Positions 53,306 through 61,584 of a stretch of 64,000 nt of DNA are shown in pieces. The notes under the pieces are model-generated. The model saw nothing but the letters and a program-made list of their open reading frames with translations, made no database searches and had not been told where the DNA came from. Positions within the stretch are counted from its first letter, which is position 1; each line of letters begins with the position of its first letter. The stretch covers positions 496,001 through 560,000 of the forward strand of contig NZ_KB907790.1 in the NCBI RefSeq assembly GCF_000382205.1, read 5' to 3'. A program made the position numbers and the translations under genes. Source of the DNA: Dyadobacter beijingensis DSM 21582 (GTDB lineage Bacteria; Bacteroidota; Bacteroidia; Cytophagales; Spirosomataceae).

Positions 53306-54385
53306 ATGAAAAAGTTGCTCTGGTGTTTATCCCTGGCCCTGACGACGGCATTAACGAATGACCTTGCAGCCTTTGCCCGGCCATTGCCCAAGCCCGTTCC
53401 GACCCCGATCGACGACCGGCTCGCCCGTGAAATGCAGGCCGCGGTAACGACTTTCCTCAAAACCCTTTCCGCCGAACAGCGGAAGGAAACCGAGCTGCCC
53501 TACGCCGACCTCGCCCGTTTCGACTGGAATTTTACGCCCCGCGCCCGGAAAGGCATTACATTTAAAACCATGAACGCCGCCCAGCGCAAAGCGGCGATGG
53601 CGATGGTGCACGTCGTGCTCAGCCAGGAGGGTTACAGCAAAGCCGAGCAGATTATCGACCTGGAAAATGTGCTGCGCGTGGTAGAAACGCGCCCCGCCAA
53701 CGATACTTACCGCGATCCGGAAAACTATGCATTCCTCGTATTCGGCACGCCGGGGAAAGATCCCTGGGGCTGGCGGGTGGAAGGGCACCATTTGTCGCTG
53801 CACTTCTCGTCGATCGGTAACCAGGTCACCTACACGCCCAGTTTCATGGGCAGCAACCCCGGCACGGTCATGGCCGAGGTACCGCAAAAAGGCAAGCGAA
53901 TCCTGAAAGCCGAGCAGGATATGGCGTTTGAACTATTGCACAGCCTCGACGCCTCCCAGCTTTCCAAAGCGAACCTGGGCGACAAGGCCCCGAACGAAAT
54001 ATTCACTTCCAACACCCGGAAGGCCTCGCTGGCCAAAATGGAAGGCATCGCGATGGGTGAATTGAATGCCGCGCAAAAAGCGACGTTCAAAAAGCTCATC
54101 ATGACCTATCTGCAACGCTACCACGTGACATTAAAGAACCAGCAATGGGCCGAACTGGAAAAGAACGGCCTCGACAAGATCCATTTCGCCTGGCTCGGCG
54201 ACCAGCAACCCGAAATAGGTACCGGCCACGGGCACTACTACCGCATCCACGGCCCCACCTTCCTCATCGAGTTCGACAACACCCAGAACGGCGGCAACCA
54301 CATCCATTCCGTCGTCCGCGACCTGACGAGCGATTTCGGGGAAGATTTGTTGCAGGCGCATTACGAAGCGGGGCATAAGAAGTGA
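53306..54385 (+). CDS. exported DUF3500 family protein
   Basis: 359 aa from the ATG at 53306, which opens the signal peptide KKLLWCLSLALTTALTNDLAAFA. DUF3500 landmarks: LPYADLARFDWNFTPR, MNAAQRKAAMAMVHVVLSQEGYSKA, DPWGWRVEGHHLSLHFS, and the conserved C-terminal FAWLGDQQPEIGTGHGHYYRIHGPTF (residues ~300-325), followed by FDNTQNGGNHIHSVVRD. The many invariant His, Asp and Glu residues hint at a metal-dependent hydrolase, but no reaction is known. Monocistronic and divergent from dGTPase. Confidence 0.9.
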   Translation: MKKLLWCLSLALTTALTNDLAAFARPLPKPVPTPIDDRLAREMQAAVTTFLKTLSAEQRKETELPYADLARFDWNFTPRARKGITFKTMNAAQRKAAMAMVHVVLSQEGYSKAEQIIDLENVLRVVETRPANDTYRDPENYAFLVFGTPGKDPWGWRVEGHHLSLHFSSIGNQVTYTPSFMGSNPGTVMAEVPQKGKRILKAEQDMAFELLHSLDASQLSKANLGDKAPNEIFTSNTRKASLAKMEGIAMGELNAAQKATFKKLIMTYLQRYHVTLKNQQWAELEKNGLDKIHFAWLGDQQPEIGTGHGHYYRIHGPTFLIEFDNTQNGGNHIHSVVRDLTSDFGEDLLQAHYEAGHKK

Positions 54386-54426
54386 GCCCGAAAACTTGTA
54401 TATTCGGATAATCAAATTAGAAAGCA

Positions 54427-54699
54427 ATGTCTGCAACAGGATTGAAGGAACGGTTGATCGACTGGATCAAAAGGAACAAGTCGAAAGCGTATAGCATCAG
54501 GTTGAACCGACTCTTCCAGGAAGCTGCACAAATCGTGTCCGAGCATCCTGGAATCGGGTAACGCACGGATATCGACCATGTTCGCATCAAGATTGTGCGC
54601 GACTATTTTGTGATTTACGAGGAAACAGAATCCCAAATCCAGATCCTGACCATTTGGAATAGTCATCAGGATCCGGAAAATTTGGAGTGGGAATTTTAA
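54427..54699 (+). pseudogene. RelE/ParE-type toxin gene with premature stop
   Basis: From the ATG at 54427 a 90-codon frame runs to TAA 54697-54699 but is broken by TAA at codon 45 (54559-54561). Before it: LIDWIKRNKSKAYSIRLN and AAQIVSEHPGIG; after it: RTDIDHVRIKIVRDYFVIYE and ILTIWNSHQDPENLEW. This is the Bacteroidota ParE/RelE pattern (RNKS-x(2)-YS, HP-x-IG-x-(K/R)-TDI, VRIKIVRDYF-(I/V)-IYE). A single A-to-T change of an AAA lysine codon explains the stop. The first beta strand is also missing and no antitoxin gene is adjacent, so the toxin is an inactivated orphan. Confidence 0.8.
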
Positions 54700-54705
54700 C
54701 TACGC

Positions 54706-55371
54706 ATGACTCCGACACCACGCCGCTACTTCATTATCAATAAACCGATCAATATGGTTTCCCAGTTTGTCAGCTCGCATGATGTGCGGTTGCTGGGGGC
54801 GCTGGATTTTGAGTTTCCAGAGGGCACGCATGCGGTGGGGCGGCTGGACAGCGCCTCGGAAGGATTGCTGATTCTTACGACCAATAAAAAGGTTACTAAT
54901 TTGCTCTTTCTGGGCGAGGTGCCGCATAAGCGCACTTACTGGGTGAATGTGGGCCACGTCGTACCGCCAGAAACCGTAGCGTTGTTGCGCACGGGCATTC
55001 CGATCCGGATCAAAGGCGGCGGCTATTACACGACGGCACCTTGCGAAGTGGAGATCATCGACCGGCCGGCGATTTTGGAAAAACATCCGAGCGAAGGACA
55101 TTCCGACGCGCCGAATACCTGGCTCAGCATTACATTGACGGAAGGCAAATACCACCAGGTGCGCAAAATGGTGCGCGAGGCAAACCACCGTTGCAAACGC
55201 CTCGTCCGCGCCAGTATCGAGAATTTGGAGCTGGGTGACCTGCCGCCGGGCGGGGTGCGGGAAATCGAAGAGGAAGAATTTTTCAGGCTGCTGAAAATAG
55301 ATAACTGGAAGTCAGCGATTACGTCCGGTGATTGTGAACTGGCGCCGTCCATCGAAAATCAGGCACATTAG
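54706..55371 (+). CDS. RluE/RsuA-family pseudouridine synthase
   Basis: 221 aa. The catalytic Asp is D48 in HAVGRLDSASEGLLILTT. YFIINKPINMVSQFVS at the start and HQVRKMVREANHRCKRLVR near the end are standard landmarks. The lack of an S4 domain and the short length fit RluE, which modifies 23S rRNA (U2457 in E. coli numbering); target here is inferred. It begins 6 nt after the end of the broken ParE gene. The C-terminal 25 residues (KSAITSGDCELAPSIENQAH) look like a non-conserved tail. Confidence 0.9.
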   Translation: MTPTPRRYFIINKPINMVSQFVSSHDVRLLGALDFEFPEGTHAVGRLDSASEGLLILTTNKKVTNLLFLGEVPHKRTYWVNVGHVVPPETVALLRTGIPIRIKGGGYYTTAPCEVEIIDRPAILEKHPSEGHSDAPNTWLSITLTEGKYHQVRKMVREANHRCKRLVRASIENLELGDLPPGGVREIEEEEFFRLLKIDNWKSAITSGDCELAPSIENQAH

Positions 55372-55423
55372 TTGCTGGCGGAATTAGTTTTAACCCGTTA
55401 GTCACACCCAAAATGAAAGCGTC

Positions 55424-55795
55424 ATGAACTTTATCGGAAACATTATCTGGCTTATTTTCGGCGGATTCGTCGTTTTTCTCGAATATATGGTCGCCGGGCT
55501 TGCCCTTTGCATCACCATTGTCGGCATTCCGTTCGGTATCCAGTGTTTCAAAATCGGGCTGATGACGCTTTTCCCGTTCGGCCAGCATGTGCGCGAAGTT
55601 TCGGGGCCGACGGGCTGCCTTTCCACCGTTTTCAACATCATCTGGATCTTCATGGGCGGCATCTGGATCGCGCTGACGCATTTGGTATTCGGCATTCTGC
55701 TCGCGATCACCATCATCGGGCTGCCATTTGCGAAGCAGCATTTCAAGCTGATGAGCCTGTCGTTCGCCCCTTTTGGTAAAGAAATTTATTCATGA
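55424..55795 (+). CDS. YccF-domain inner-membrane protein
   Basis: 123 aa built of two YccF repeats: NFIGNIIWLIFGGFVVFLEYM with ITIVGIPFGIQCFKIGLM and FPFGQHV, then FNIIWIFMGGIWIALTHLVFG with ITIIGLPFAKQHFKLM and APFGKE. Each repeat has two hydrophobic helices and a conserved (V/I)-(V/I)-G-(I/L)-PF turn, giving four membrane segments. Function is unknown in the family. The stop overlaps the next gene's ATG by 4 nt, tying it to the quinone oxidoreductase. Confidence 0.9.
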   Translation: MNFIGNIIWLIFGGFVVFLEYMVAGLALCITIVGIPFGIQCFKIGLMTLFPFGQHVREVSGPTGCLSTVFNIIWIFMGGIWIALTHLVFGILLAITIIGLPFAKQHFKLMSLSFAPFGKEIYS

Positions 55796-56790
55796 AAGCC
55801 ATTGTCATTACCGAACCCGGCGGGCCGGAAGTCCTGCAAATCCGGGAAGTGCCTGCGCCGCAGCCGACTGGTTCGGAAGTACTCATTAAAGTATTCGCGG
55901 CAGGCGTGAACCGGCCCGACGTCTTCCAGCGAAAAGGCAACTACCCGCCGCCGCCCGGCGCCCCGCAGGATACTCCGGGCCTGGAAGTAGCCGGTATCAT
56001 CGAACAAACCGGCCCGGACGTTACCGGATGGAAACCCGGAGACGCCGTATGCGCATTGCTGGCAGGAGGGGGCTATGCGGAATATGCGCTCGCACACGAG
56101 GGCCATTGCCTGCCCGTACCCGAAGGGTTCGGCAGCGAAGCATTTATACAGGCTGCTTCCTTGCCCGAAACCATATTTACCGTTTGGCATAATGTATTTC
56201 AAAGAGGCCGCCTGCTGGCAGGAGAGCGTTTTCTCGTGCATGGCGGCAGCAGCGGGATCGGCATTACAGCCATTCAAATAGCGAAAGCATTCGGTGCGGA
56301 GGTTTTTGCCACAGCCGGTTCGGATGAGAAATGTGCGGCCTGCGATGCATTAGGGGCTGATAGGAGTATCAACTACAAAACTTCCGACTTTGAAGAAGTG
56401 CTGAGAAAGCTGGGTGCGGACGTCATTCTCGATATGGTAGGCGGTGACTACATTCCCAAAAACCTGCGTTTGCTGCGCGAGGAAGGCCGGCTTGTTTTTA
56501 TCAATACCATGAAAGGCGGAAAAGTGAAAGGTGCCGACGAGGTGGATTTCAGCCTGATCATGCGCAAGCGGCTGACGATTACCGGCAGTACATTAAGAAA
56601 CCGGGGTACGGCATTCAAAGCGGCATTGGCTTCCGAAATCCGGGCGAATGTATGGCCTGTCCTGGAACGCGGGGCATTTAAGCCGGTGATCTTCCGCACA
56701 TTTCCGCTCGCCGACGCGGCCGCGGCACATGCATTAATGGAAAGCAGCGACCATATCGGCAAAATCATTCTGCTGAATCAATGGACGTAA
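55792..56790 (+). CDS. NAD(P)H:quinone oxidoreductase, zinc-free MDR type (PIG3-like)
   Basis: 332 aa medium-chain dehydrogenase/reductase lacking zinc ligands. N-terminal GroES-like domain (VLIKVFAAGVNRPDVFQRKGNYPPP), then the Rossmann fold with VHGGSSGIGITAIQIAKAFG, and DVILDMVGGDYI. The NRPDVFQRKG-YPPP-GA pattern is that of the PIG3/quinone reductase branch, which reduces quinones with NADPH. It overlaps YccF by 4 nt at the start and the convergent hydrolase gene by 26 nt at the end. Confidence 0.93.
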   Translation: MKAIVITEPGGPEVLQIREVPAPQPTGSEVLIKVFAAGVNRPDVFQRKGNYPPPPGAPQDTPGLEVAGIIEQTGPDVTGWKPGDAVCALLAGGGYAEYALAHEGHCLPVPEGFGSEAFIQAASLPETIFTVWHNVFQRGRLLAGERFLVHGGSSGIGITAIQIAKAFGAEVFATAGSDEKCAACDALGADRSINYKTSDFEEVLRKLGADVILDMVGGDYIPKNLRLLREEGRLVFINTMKGGKVKGADEVDFSLIMRKRLTITGSTLRNRGTAFKAALASEIRANVWPVLERGAFKPVIFRTFPLADAAAAHALMESSDHIGKIILLNQWT

Positions 56791-57538
56791 GCCGGTGGTT
56801 GAGGATTTTGGAAATCTGATCGGCTTGTGCATATACCATCAAATGCCCGCCTCCCTCAATGATAATGTCGGGCTTGACAATGACGATCGGGATCAGCTTG
56901 TCGGCCGTCCCGTGGATGTGGAACAGGTTATCGATGCGGTCCTTGCGGTCCCAGCCGCTCATGCGTACGAGGGCCCATTTCAAAAACTTCACGTCGGTGT
57001 CGTGCAGGATCGCTTTCAGGAGCTTTTTCATCTCGGGCGTTTCAGCGCCGAAATAATTGTAAGTAACGCGGTTGGCCGATTTCAGCAGCGGCGCCGAGAG
57101 CGGCGACATCAGTAGAAAACGGATCATTTGCTGGTAAAACCGGGAAAGCGGGACGCCCGTGGACATGCTCGATATGAGCGTAACCTGCTGCGGACATACG
57201 ACATCGGCGATCTCCGAGGCCACCACGCCGCCGAACGACAAGCCCACCAGTTGAAACGGCTGCGAAGTGTCGATCTGCTTGCTCAAACGGGCCGCATAGT
57301 GCTGCAATGTCTCCCTTTTCTGCGGCTTCACCCATTTAATATGCCTGACATTCAGCCGAGGATCGAGTTTCAGTTTAGCGAAAACACGTTCGTCGGCACC
57401 AAGGCCGCTGATGAAATAAACATTCATTTTCCGGGCGGAAGGTTCTGCCGGGCTGATGTCTGTTCCGCCGGGTGCCTGTGATGAGGAAAATGCAAGGAAT
57501 GCCAATAGAAAACAGGAGTTACGTATATTCCAAAACAT
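56765..57538 (-). CDS. alpha/beta hydrolase
   Basis: 257 aa. The nucleophile elbow GLSFGG puts Ser101 at the active site; VYFISGLGADERVFAKL is the oxyanion strand region. The acid is likely the Asp before RIDNLFHIHG and the His in IEGGGHLMVYAQADQI. The first 20 residues are hydrophobic (NSCFLLAFLAFSSSQA), so it may be exported or, if started at the internal Met near residue 38, cytoplasmic. Esterase or thioesterase activity is a family inference. The 3' end overlaps the quinone oxidoreductase by 26 nt, antisense. Confidence 0.82.
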   Translation of the reverse strand: MFWNIRNSCFLLAFLAFSSSQAPGGTDISPAEPSARKMNVYFISGLGADERVFAKLKLDPRLNVRHIKWVKPQKRETLQHYAARLSKQIDTSQPFQLVGLSFGGVVASEIADVVCPQQVTLISSMSTGVPLSRFYQQMIRFLLMSPLSAPLLKSANRVTYNYFGAETPEMKKLLKAILHDTDVKFLKWALVRMSGWDRKDRIDNLFHIHGTADKLIPIVIVKPDIIIEGGGHLMVYAQADQISKILNHRLTSIDSAE

Positions 57539-57574
57539 AAGTGGGTGTATTCACTTTGAATATACGAACTCCTG

Positions 57575-57582
57575 CAAAAATA
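57575..57582 (-). promoter_or_regulatory. -7 promoter box of the hydrolase gene
   Basis: The minus strand reads TATTTTTG then CAGG, an exact TAnnTTTG match, 37 nt before the hydrolase ATG and just after the TonB-receptor stop. It suggests separate transcription of the hydrolase. No -33 TTG seen. Confidence 0.4.
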
Positions 57583-57590
57583 ATGCCGTG

Positions 57591-59537
57591 CTATCGGCTG
57601 AAATTGAAACGGGCGCCGCCCATCACCCAGCGGCCGGGCATTACGGAACCGAGCACATCGCTGTACTGCTTGTCGAATGCGTTATCAGCCTGTATAAAAA
57701 TGCCCAGCTGACGGTTCAGGAATGCGTATTCGGCGCGGGCGTTGAGGAGAAAGTAGTTTTTGGAAATAACCGCCTCGATGGCCGACGCTTCCCGTTCTGC
57801 CCGCTTCTTGTACAAACCATTCAAACTCAAAGAAAAGCCCGAAACCTGGTAAATGGCTGAGAAATTGGCGAGGAATTTGGCGTGCGACGACAGGTAGAAT
57901 GACTGGATATTGCTTTTGTTGTCGCTGTCGAGCCAGGTAAGTCCGGCGTTGAAAAGCAGTTTCTGATGGTCGGAAATGGTATTGGCAGATTGAATATCCA
58001 GCTCAAAACCCGTGGTATTCACCTCGGCGATGTTCAATGCGAGCCCGAACGTGCCGGTAGGTGAGAGGTTCTCCTTGCGCGGCATTTGTGCATATGGCGT
58101 AGTCACGTAGTCGATCAGGTCTTTCTGGCGACGCTGGAAAAAGGTCGCCGATACTTTCAGTTGCGAAGCCGCATTGCTGGTAAGGAACCAGTCGGCACCG
58201 GCTTCGTAGCTGAACGAACGCTCCGCTTTCAGGTCGGGATTACCCACGCTGCCGCCCGTAACCAGTGTTTTCGCATAGTTGTTGAAACGCTCGGTGAAAT
58301 CGGCGTCGCGGATGGTTTTGCCTGCGCTTGCACGAAGCTGCCAGCTAGCTTTTTTGTAGGATAAATTGATCTGGGGAGAAGCCTCTGTACCAATGCTTTC
58401 GCGCCAGTCGATACGCACGGAAGGGGTGACTGTGAAATGCTCCCCGATATTCTGTACCACCGACAGGAATGGTGCGAGCTGATTTAAAGTATGGTTGCCG
58501 CGGTCGTTGGAAGCGATGTTGCGCTGCTGGAAATTAACGCCTGCGATGAGGTTCGTACGCGCCGCCAATCCTTGCTGCAGGGTCGCAAGCCCCTGCCATA
58601 AGCGCGATTTGCTGCTGTTGGCAATGGAATGCGGGTTGAACAGGTAAGTGTCCTGCACCGACTTGTAGCCGCCGTCGATCGAAAACGCCGTTTTGTTCTT
58701 TTGATAAGCCACCCGCACCTGGTTCCACGACATTTTGACTTTCTCGCTGGCCGTGTCGGATTTCAGGACGGTGTAAAAGTTCTGCGCGGCAAAATCGCGG
58801 TGGTCGTAAGCGCTGCGAAGGGCGATATTCCAGTTTGGCGAGATGGCGTAACTGAGTGACAACGATGCGGTATTGTTGTGAAAATAGCCTTTGATGCCCC
58901 GCTGCTGCACGCCGGATGCATTATTGGACAGATACCCGCCCGAAATAGCCAGCTTGTTACGCTGCACGAATGCGCCGACATTGGCATTCAGTAATCCATA
59001 CTCACCGGCGCTGATGCCGCCGTTCACCTGTGTTTTTTGGACAGGCTCTTCCGCATTGCCCGAAAGCCTTGCAGCGAATGTCTTGGAAATGACATGAATA
59101 ACCCCGCCCACGGCATCGGAACCGTACAGCGCCGACGAAGCGCCTTTCAACACCTCGATGCGATCAATTTCGGCGGGTGAAATGGGGATATAACTGTTGA
59201 AATGACCGGTATTAGGGTCGTTGAGGCGAATGCCGTCGAGGATAACCAGTACCTGCTGGAAGGTGCCGCCGCGCAAAATAATATCGCTCTGCGAACCCTG
59301 CGGCCCGCGGGCCTGGATTTCGACACCTGGCACGTAACGCAGCAGATCGTCTATGCTGTGGACGGGGAGCTGCTGGAAATATTCGCCTTTGATCACGGCG
59401 ATATTGCGGCCGGTTTGCGACGCGCGTTTTTCGACCAGCGAAGAGGTGACGGTAACGGGATCCAGCGATATCTCCTGGGCCGACCCGAGGTGGGCAAGGA
59501 GTAACAGCAGGAAGGTGGTTGCGTAATGGTGCTTCAT
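57591..59537 (-). CDS. TonB-dependent receptor, BtuB-like
   Basis: 648 aa from the ATG at 59537, which opens the signal peptide TFLLLLLAHLGSAQ. The frame continues upstream through a heptamer repeat array, and that extension is not believable protein. TonB box region ISLDPVTVTSSLVEKRA; plug domain with IDDLLRYVPGVEIQARGPQG, DIILRGGTFQQVLVILDGIRLNDPNTGHFN and IDRIEVLKGASSALYGSDAVGGVIHVIS (positions ~50-165). The rest is a 22-strand barrel ending ...GRWVMGGARFNFSR with the terminal aromatic. The plug resembles BtuB (cobalamin), but other ligands are possible. It may feed the FecBCD/BtuFCD importer at 36.5-39.8 kb. Confidence 0.88.
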   Translation of the reverse strand: MKHHYATTFLLLLLAHLGSAQEISLDPVTVTSSLVEKRASQTGRNIAVIKGEYFQQLPVHSIDDLLRYVPGVEIQARGPQGSQSDIILRGGTFQQVLVILDGIRLNDPNTGHFNSYIPISPAEIDRIEVLKGASSALYGSDAVGGVIHVISKTFAARLSGNAEEPVQKTQVNGGISAGEYGLLNANVGAFVQRNKLAISGGYLSNNASGVQQRGIKGYFHNNTASLSLSYAISPNWNIALRSAYDHRDFAAQNFYTVLKSDTASEKVKMSWNQVRVAYQKNKTAFSIDGGYKSVQDTYLFNPHSIANSSKSRLWQGLATLQQGLAARTNLIAGVNFQQRNIASNDRGNHTLNQLAPFLSVVQNIGEHFTVTPSVRIDWRESIGTEASPQINLSYKKASWQLRASAGKTIRDADFTERFNNYAKTLVTGGSVGNPDLKAERSFSYEAGADWFLTSNAASQLKVSATFFQRRQKDLIDYVTTPYAQMPRKENLSPTGTFGLALNIAEVNTTGFELDIQSANTISDHQKLLFNAGLTWLDSDNKSNIQSFYLSSHAKFLANFSAIYQVSGFSLSLNGLYKKRAEREASAIEAVISKNYFLLNARAEYAFLNRQLGIFIQADNAFDKQYSDVLGSVMPGRWVMGGARFNFSR

Positions 59538-59574
59538 TGTGCTTTTGATGTAACGATTTGTGTTTTTTTGACCG

Positions 59575-59832
59575 CATACGGCTGATCGTTGACCGCCGAT
59601 GGCCGACCGCTGACCGCCGACCGCCGACCGTTGACGGCCGGACCGCTGACCGCTGATCGCAGACGGCCGGACCGTTGACCGCCGATGGCCGACCGCTGAC
59701 CGCTGACCGCTGACGGCCGGGCCGCTGACCGCTGATCGTTGACGGCCGGACCGCTGACCGCTGATGGCCGACCGCTGACCGACGACCGCTGACGGCCGGA
59801 CCGCTGATAGCCTGTGGCTGACCATAGACCAT
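59575..59832 (+). repeat. heptanucleotide tandem repeat array, left
   Basis: About 250 nt made of degenerate 7-mers, mainly GACCGCT, with GACCGCC, GACGGCC and GATCGTT variants, in uninterrupted head-to-tail order just upstream of the TonB receptor ATG. Period 7 means one frame can cross it without stops and encode Gln-Arg-Ser-Ala-rich repeats, which I treat as an artefact. Similar short tandem heptamers are known in other bacteria as STRR-like elements. Confidence 0.85.
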
Positions 59833-59887
59833 TGATTTGGCTTTTTGAATTGAAACGGTTTTAATTAATCGTCGGCCGAAGGCCTCT

Positions 59888-59954
59888 GGCCGTCGGTCAG
59901 CGGTCGTCGGTCAGCGGTCAGCGGTCAGCGGTCGTCGGTCGTCGGTCGTCGGTC
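59888..59954 (+). repeat. heptanucleotide tandem repeat array, right, inverted
   Basis: About 65 nt of GGTCAGC and GGTCGTC heptamers, the reverse complement of the units in the left array. The two arrays thus face each other across a 55-nt AT-rich spacer and could pair into a long imperfect hairpin or cruciform. The right array ends 60 nt before the MocR start codon. Confidence 0.85.
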
Positions 59955-60013
59955 ATTTTTCAACACAAAACTATTATCTTGCCGGACCGTTTATATGCTC
60001 CGGTTTGAATCTA

Positions 60014-61501
60014 ATGAGTAGTCCGGTTGGAATTCCTTTTAAAAATGTGATCCTGCTGGACCGTTCGTCCGGCACACCTGTTTATTTGCAAATCGCGCAC
60101 CAGATGATCAACGCCATCCAGCGCGGCGTGCTCGTAACGGGCGTGCAACTGCCTGGTACCCGGGCGCTTTCGGAAATGCTGGATGTCCACCGCAAAACAG
60201 TGGTAGCGGCATACAACGAGCTCGACGCCCAGGGGTGGATCGAAATGCTGCCGAACCGCGGGACGTTTGTGACGCGGAAGAGCCCGGTAGTCCGGGGCAG
60301 CGCGTTGCCGGCCAGCGTGAACGATTTGAAACAGTACCCCCGGCAGACCGGCTTCGCATTCGAGGAAAGTATGCTGCTCGATCGCCCGGTGTCACTTTCA
60401 CGCGTCGACCTGGAATTTACCGACGGCCTGCCGGATGTGCGCCTGGCGCCTATGGACAAGCTCGCAAAGGCCTATTCCAGCGTTTTGAGAAGAAATAATA
60501 ACCGTAAATACCTCACCTACTCGCATGTGGAGGGTAATATCTGGTTCCGCGAGCGGCTGGCGACTTACCTGAACAATACCCGCGGCCTGCATATCGGTGC
60601 GGAGAACATCATCACCACGCGGGGCATTCAAATGGGGATCTACCTCGCTTCTACATTGCTGCTGAAAAAGGGTGACAATGTGGTCGTCGGGGATTTGAGT
60701 TACTATGTTGCCAACATGATTTTTCAACAGGCTGGCGCGAATATCCTGTCGGTGCCGGTTGACGACCAGGGTATTTCGGTGGAGGCCGTGCGGCAGCTTT
60801 GCGAGCAGCGGCCGATCCGGATGCTGTATATCACCCCTCACCACCATTACCCTACCACCGTCACGCTGAGTGCAGAGCGGCGGGTGGAATTGCTGAATTT
60901 GTCGGTGCAGTACGGTTTTATCATTCTCGAAGACGACCACGATTACGATTTTCACTACAACAGCAGTCCGGTACTGCCGCTGGCGAGCGCCGACGGGGCC
61001 GGTATGGTCGTGTATGTCGGCTCATTTTGCAAGGCATTGGCGCCGGGACTACGTTCGGGCTATGTGGTAGCGCCGCAAAACCTCATCCGCGAGTTGGGCA
61101 AAATGCGGCGGATCATCGACCGGCAAGGCGATCTGATGATGGAACAGGCATTGGCCGAGCTGCTCGACGAGGGTGAAATTCAGCGGCATATCAAGAAGGC
61201 GCAGAAAACATACCACCAGCGCCGCGACCTTTTTACCGGAATCCTGGAAACCGATTTCCGGGAATATCTTTCGTTTACCGCCCCGCCGGGCGGTCTGGCG
61301 ATCTGGACTGAATGGCGGCGCGACATCAACCTTATGCGCGTGAGCAAGGAGTGCCTGCGCGAGAACCTGCATTTGCCGCAGACGCTGCTTTTCCAGACAG
61401 GCCGGCTCAGCGCGATGCGCCTGGGCTTCGGTAATCTCGATGAAAAGGAACTCTCCGAAGCGGCGCGCATTCTGAAAACCGCTTTGGAAAAGACGGCCTG
61501 A
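60014..61501 (+). CDS. MocR/PdxR-type GntR regulator with aminotransferase domain
   Basis: 495 aa from the ATG at 60014 (an in-frame TTG at 60005 is less likely). N-terminal GntR winged helix (GTPVYLQIAHQMINAIQRG, LPGTRALSEMLDVHRKTVVAAYNEL, WIEMLPNRGTFV), then a fold-type I PLP domain with ILEDDHDYDFHYN and the PLP lysine near residue 340 in SFCKALAPGLRSGYVV. Such proteins sense PLP or amino compounds and control adjacent genes. It is divergent from the TonB receptor across the inverted heptamer arrays and upstream of a flavin oxidase, so either could be its target. Confidence 0.93.
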   Translation: MSSPVGIPFKNVILLDRSSGTPVYLQIAHQMINAIQRGVLVTGVQLPGTRALSEMLDVHRKTVVAAYNELDAQGWIEMLPNRGTFVTRKSPVVRGSALPASVNDLKQYPRQTGFAFEESMLLDRPVSLSRVDLEFTDGLPDVRLAPMDKLAKAYSSVLRRNNNRKYLTYSHVEGNIWFRERLATYLNNTRGLHIGAENIITTRGIQMGIYLASTLLLKKGDNVVVGDLSYYVANMIFQQAGANILSVPVDDQGISVEAVRQLCEQRPIRMLYITPHHHYPTTVTLSAERRVELLNLSVQYGFIILEDDHDYDFHYNSSPVLPLASADGAGMVVYVGSFCKALAPGLRSGYVVAPQNLIRELGKMRRIIDRQGDLMMEQALAELLDEGEIQRHIKKAQKTYHQRRDLFTGILETDFREYLSFTAPPGGLAIWTEWRRDINLMRVSKECLRENLHLPQTLLFQTGRLSAMRLGFGNLDEKELSEAARILKTALEKTA

Positions 61502-61584
61502 AACGGCAAGTCCGGGTTGGAATGCTGAATTATTCAATTAATTTGGGATAAATTCCTATTCGTGCATTTCAACCTGACTACCGC

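Noticed and set aside
54412..54666. Minus-strand 84-codon frame opposite the ParE-like sequence
   Set aside because: The plus strand carries clear ParE/RelE family motifs, so the opposite frame is a shadow.
59538..59825. N-terminal extension of the TonB receptor of about 96 residues, rich in Gln-Arg-Ser-Ala
   Set aside because: It is the translation of the heptamer array, precedes a good signal peptide that starts at 59537, and would block export. A stop-free frame across period-7 repeats is expected by chance.
59575..59954. Possible CRISPR array
   Set aside because: Repeats are 7 nt, contiguous and without unique spacers, and no cas genes are present.
59538..60013. Cobalamin riboswitch upstream of the BtuB-like receptor
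   Set aside because: I looked for a B12-box-like conserved core on the minus strand leader and found only repeat heptamers; also none before the importer operon.
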